Made by a program: the position numbers and the translations under genes. This document shows, one piece after another, positions 61,080 through 64,000 of a stretch of DNA of 64,000 nt. The DNA comes from Flavobacterium gillisiae (GTDB lineage: Bacteria; Bacteroidota; Bacteroidia; Flavobacteriales; Flavobacteriaceae): assembly GCF_900107635.1 (NCBI RefSeq), contig NZ_FNRD01000013.1:1-64000 (forward strand). Direction: 5' to 3'. The notes under the pieces were generated by a model that saw only the letters and a program-made list of their open reading frames with translations, had not been told where the DNA came from and searched no databases. Position 1 is the first letter of the stretch, and the number at the start of each line of letters is the position of its first letter.

Positions 61080-61976
61080 ATGAACAATATAAAAAATGTT
61101 TTTAGCATAAAGGACCTGGAAAATCTTTCCGGTATAAAAGCACACACCATACGTATTTGGGAAAAAAGGTATAATGTGCTGCAACCAATGCGCACAGATA
61201 CTAATATCAGATTGTATGATTTGGCGAGTTTGCAAAAACTGTTGAACATTACTTTATTGCACGATTATGGATATAAAATATCTAAAATCTCTGCTTATCC
61301 AGAAGATCAGATCCCAGTGATGGTAAGAGAAATTGTATCTTCAAAGAGTGCAAAAAATCATGCTATCACCGCTTTCAAAATGGCTATGATGAATTTTGAT
61401 CAGGAGCTTTTTTTTAACACGTACAATTGGCTTACTGAGGAAAAATCATTCAAAGAGATATTTAATCAGGTATTTATTCCATTGCTGGAAGAGCTAGGTT
61501 TGTTGTGGCAAACAGATACAATTACTCCTGCTCACGAGCATTTTATTAGTTATTTAATTAAACAAAAAGTATTAGTCAATACGGAAAAACTTCAGACGGT
61601 CAAGCCTACTAAATTAGAGCGGGTTTTTGTGCTTTCGCTTCCTATGAATGAAATACATGAGCTGGGGTTGATGTATTTGAATTACGAGATTTTGTTAAGT
61701 GGTCATAAGACCGTTTATTTAGGGGAAAGTATGCCCATTGATAACTTAAAAGATCTGAAAAAACATTTCGAATCCATTGTTTTTGTGTCTTATCTAACGG
61801 TTCAGCCGGAGAGAAGTGCCATTGATGACTATATAGGACAAATGACAGATGAACTATTAGATGATACGACAGAACTCTGGTATACAGGCTGGTTAACTCA
61901 GTTTATTGATAAAGAAAATCTTTCTGAAAGAGTAGTTGTTTTTGATTCTATTGCGGAATTAGTGGAAAAAATTTAG
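61080..61976 (+). CDS. MerR-type regulator with B12-binding-like domain (CarH/LitR-like)
   Basis: 298 aa. The N-terminal MerR helix-turn-helix (about 8-75) contains IKAHTIRIWEKRYNVLQP. The C-terminal half has a helix bundle with the H in PAHEHFIS and a cobalamin-type E-x-H-x-x-G motif (EIHELG, about 191-196). CarH-like proteins bind adenosylcobalamin, repress carotenoid genes in the dark and release DNA in light. It precedes crtI by 35 nt and matching palindromes lie before both genes. B12 binding is inferred from the motif. Confidence 0.83.
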   Translation: MNNIKNVFSIKDLENLSGIKAHTIRIWEKRYNVLQPMRTDTNIRLYDLASLQKLLNITLLHDYGYKISKISAYPEDQIPVMVREIVSSKSAKNHAITAFKMAMMNFDQELFFNTYNWLTEEKSFKEIFNQVFIPLLEELGLLWQTDTITPAHEHFISYLIKQKVLVNTEKLQTVKPTKLERVFVLSLPMNEIHELGLMYLNYEILLSGHKTVYLGESMPIDNLKDLKKHFESIVFVSYLTVQPERSAIDDYIGQMTDELLDDTTELWYTGWLTQFIDKENLSERVVVFDSIAELVEKI

Positions 61977-61978
61977 GT

Positions 61979-62012
61979 TTTGTTTAATCATTTTGTATAT
62001 TTGCTAAACAAA
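61979..62012 (+). promoter_or_regulatory. crtI promoter within an inverted repeat (candidate operator)
   Basis: TTTGTTTA (61979-61986) and TAAACAAA (62005-62012) are perfect inverted copies 18 nt apart, enclosing TATATTTG (61996-62003). A start about 6 nt further would give an almost leaderless crtI mRNA. MerR regulators often bind such spacing. Confidence 0.6.
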
Positions 62013-63481
62013 TGAAAAAGAAAATTACAATTATAGGTTCTGGGTTTTCAGCATTATCTGCTGCTTGTTATTTAGCAAAAGCCGGTCACGAGGTCGTGGT
62101 TTTTGAAAAGAATGCTACCATTGGTGGAAGAGCAAGGCAATTAAAAAAGGATGGTTTTACATTTGATATGGGGCCAAGTTGGTACTGGATGCCAGATGTT
62201 TTCGATCGTTTCTTTGCTGATTTTGGTAAAAAAACAACAGATTATTATGAGCTCATAAAATTATCTCCTGCTTATCGGGTGTACTTTGGAGTAGATGAAT
62301 TTATTGCAATCGCAGATAATTTAGCAGAAATTGAAGCTACTTTCGAAGCTATCGAAAAAGGAAGCGGAAAAATTTTGCACGAGTTCATAACAGAAGCAAA
62401 AAGCAATTATGATATTGCTATCAAAGACCTGGTATACCGTCCTGGAGTTTCGCCATTAGAACTTGTAACGGTCGAAACAACAAAGAAGATTGGGCAGTTT
62501 TTTAGCAATATCAGTCGAGATGTTCGTAAGAAATTTAAAAACGAACGTCTAATTCAAATTCTTGAATTTCCTGTATTGTTCTTGGGAGCAAAACCGTCTG
62601 ATACGCCGTCTTTTTATAGTTTTATGAATTACGCTGATTTTGGAATGGGTACTTGGCATCCAAAAACTGGAATGTTTGATGTGGTGCGAGCCATGGAAAG
62701 TCTTGCTAGAGAACTGGGAGTAACGTTTCATACCAACTCGAATATTGAAAAAATCATAGTCGAAAATAAAACCGCAACAGCGATCATAGTTAATGGCGAA
62801 AAGATTGATTCTGACTTAGTTTTAAGTGGCGCTGATTACCATCATACTGAAACATTATTAGACAAGGAATTTCGTGCCTACTCAGAAAAATACTGGGAAA
62901 GCCGTGTTTTTGCTCCTTCATCTTTACTGTTTTACGTTGGATTTAATAAAAAAATTGAAAACATATCACATCATGCTTTGTTTTTTGATGTTGACTTTTA
63001 TCAGCATGCTAAAGATATTTATGATGAGCCGCAATGGCCAAAAGAGCCTTTGTTTTATGCTAACTTCCCTTCTTTGACAGACAAAACTGCCGCTCCCGAA
63101 GGAATGGAGTCTGGTTTTTTTCTTATTCCATTAGCTCCTGGAATCAATGATTCAGAAGAGCTGAGGGAGGAGTATTTCAATAAAATAATAGATCGTTTTG
63201 AGCAGTTGACACAGCAAAGTTTAAAAAATAATATTATCTTTAAGATAGCATTTTGCAAAAATGATTTTGTAAAAGAGTATAACTCATACAAAGGGAATGC
63301 CTATGGAATGGCTAATACTTTATTACAAACGGCTTTTTTAAGACCAAAGCTTAAAAGTAAAAAAGTACGTAATTTATATTTCACAGGACAATTGACCGTT
63401 CCTGGGCCGGGTGTGCCACCAGCATTAATTTCAGGAAAATTAGTGTCAGATTTAATTAATAAACAATTTTTAGACCAATAA
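62012..63481 (+). CDS. crtI: Phytoene desaturase
   Basis: 489 aa. FAD-binding IGSGFSALSAACYLAKAGHE at the N-terminus followed by GGRARQL and FDMGPSWYWMP. The conserved C-terminal TGQLTVPGPGVPPALISGK ends in the CrtI signature. It dehydrogenates phytoene to lycopene or a related carotene. The start codon lies at the end of the palindromic promoter. Followed 2 nt later by crtB, so the two are one operon. Typical length (about 490). Confidence 0.95.
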   Translation: MKKKITIIGSGFSALSAACYLAKAGHEVVVFEKNATIGGRARQLKKDGFTFDMGPSWYWMPDVFDRFFADFGKKTTDYYELIKLSPAYRVYFGVDEFIAIADNLAEIEATFEAIEKGSGKILHEFITEAKSNYDIAIKDLVYRPGVSPLELVTVETTKKIGQFFSNISRDVRKKFKNERLIQILEFPVLFLGAKPSDTPSFYSFMNYADFGMGTWHPKTGMFDVVRAMESLARELGVTFHTNSNIEKIIVENKTATAIIVNGEKIDSDLVLSGADYHHTETLLDKEFRAYSEKYWESRVFAPSSLLFYVGFNKKIENISHHALFFDVDFYQHAKDIYDEPQWPKEPLFYANFPSLTDKTAAPEGMESGFFLIPLAPGINDSEELREEYFNKIIDRFEQLTQQSLKNNIIFKIAFCKNDFVKEYNSYKGNAYGMANTLLQTAFLRPKLKSKKVRNLYFTGQLTVPGPGVPPALISGKLVSDLINKQFLDQ

Positions 63482-63483
63482 TT

Positions 63484-64000
63484 ATGAAGCAATTATTTGA
63501 CGACGTATCATTCAAATGCAGTAAGCTGGTGACAAAAAACTACAGCACTTCATTTTCCTTAGCGGTATATATGCTTGCGCCAAGTATTAGGGATGCTATA
63601 TACAGTATCTATGGTTTTGTTCGATTTGCGGACGAAATAGTGGACTCTTTTCATGGTTTTGACAAAGAAGATTTGATTAATGATTTCGAAAAAGAATATT
63701 ATAAAGCCTACAATTCAGGGATAAGTTTGAACCCAATATTAAATTCCTTTCAAAGTACCGTGAAAGAATATAATATTACGGATGATCTTATTCAGGCTTT
63801 CTTAAAAAGCATGAAACTGGACTTAATCAAATCAGATTATAACAGTCTTGAAGAGTATAATGAGTACATTTATGGATCTGCTGATGTGGTAGGTTTAATG
63901 TGTCTTAAGGTTTTTGTAGCTGGTCAAGACCAGAAATATGAGCAACTAAAAGGAGAGGCAATGCGCTTGGGGTCTGCTTTTCAAAAAGTAAATTTCTTAA
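63484..64000 (+). CDS. crtB: Phytoene synthase, truncated by window end
   Basis: The first 172 codons from ATG 63484. The first Asp-rich motif is FADEIVD (Asp50-x3-Asp54), preceded by SYSTSFSLA-like NYSTSFSLAVYMLAP, the trans-isoprenyl head-to-head synthase signature. LYGSADVVGLMC is the substrate-binding helix. It joins two geranylgeranyl diphosphates into phytoene for crtI. The gene continues beyond 64000 and its second Asp motif is not visible here. Confidence 0.93.
   Translation, partial: MKQLFDDVSFKCSKLVTKNYSTSFSLAVYMLAPSIRDAIYSIYGFVRFADEIVDSFHGFDKEDLINDFEKEYYKAYNSGISLNPILNSFQSTVKEYNITDDLIQAFLKSMKLDLIKSDYNSLEEYNEYIYGSADVVGLMCLKVFVAGQDQKYEQLKGEAMRLGSAFQKVNFL

Overview
The window looks like a chromosomal segment of a Flavobacterium-type member of the Bacteroidota. 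The signs are AT-rich DNA, Bacteroidetes promoters of the TTG-N19-TAnnTTTG type, almost no Shine-Dalgarno sequences, and typical families (DUF4290, DUF4199, ribonuclease Y next to a 6S RNA, a GlmU-like protein, a CarboxypepD-reg TonB receptor, a CrtI/CrtB carotenoid pair). No database search was possible. Family names come from motifs and synteny read directly from the sequence.

Region 1 (1-13566) is a mobile defence island inserted at the 3' end of a tRNA-Met(CAT) gene. A tyrosine integrase starts just past the tRNA terminator. All the cargo lies on the minus strand in one tight, apparently co-transcribed block: a 1214-aa type IIG restriction-modification enzyme, a three-helix membrane protein, a 53-aa proline-rich protein, a Gabija pair (GajA OLD/Toprim nuclease and GajB UvrD-like helicase), a predicted ADP-ribosyltransferase, a GmrSD-type DUF262/DUF1524 restriction enzyme, a PLD-family nuclease, and a gene cut off by the end of an IS21-like element. 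The Gabija-ART-GmrSD-PLD arrangement is the best candidate for an undescribed composite system.

Region 2 (13.6-33.6 kb) is housekeeping: a START-like protein and aminotransferase IV, YqgE, HU, fmt and recQ (overlapping), DUF493/DUF4290/murA (with a Cys-to-Asp active site), a CDF metal transporter, aroQ, an outer-membrane barrel, xerD, rny-6S RNA-zapA, an M23 peptidase, a TonB receptor and a lipoprotein. A 3' gene remnant lies between the CDF gene and aroQ.

Region 3 (33.6-52.3 kb) holds a DUF2971 gene coupled to a previously uncalled 59-aa membrane protein, an MsbA-like ABC exporter overlapping a phosphohexose mutase, GT2, L31 type B, GlmU-like, a Na/Ala symporter, an ABC-F factor, a lytic transglycosylase, a half-size TauE, rpmH (L34, too short for usual ORF cut-offs) and carB lacking most of its allosteric domain.

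Region 4 (52.3-64 kb) begins with a repeat-bearing lipoprotein flanked by the carB 3' end and a decayed copy of it. A MITE-like inverted repeat follows, then a stress-type cluster (phosphoribosyltransferase, two hydrolases, nitroreductase, DUF808) and a KirBac-type potassium channel. The window ends in a carotenoid locus: a MerR/B12-domain regulator with matching palindromic promoter sites, crtI, and crtB running off the edge.
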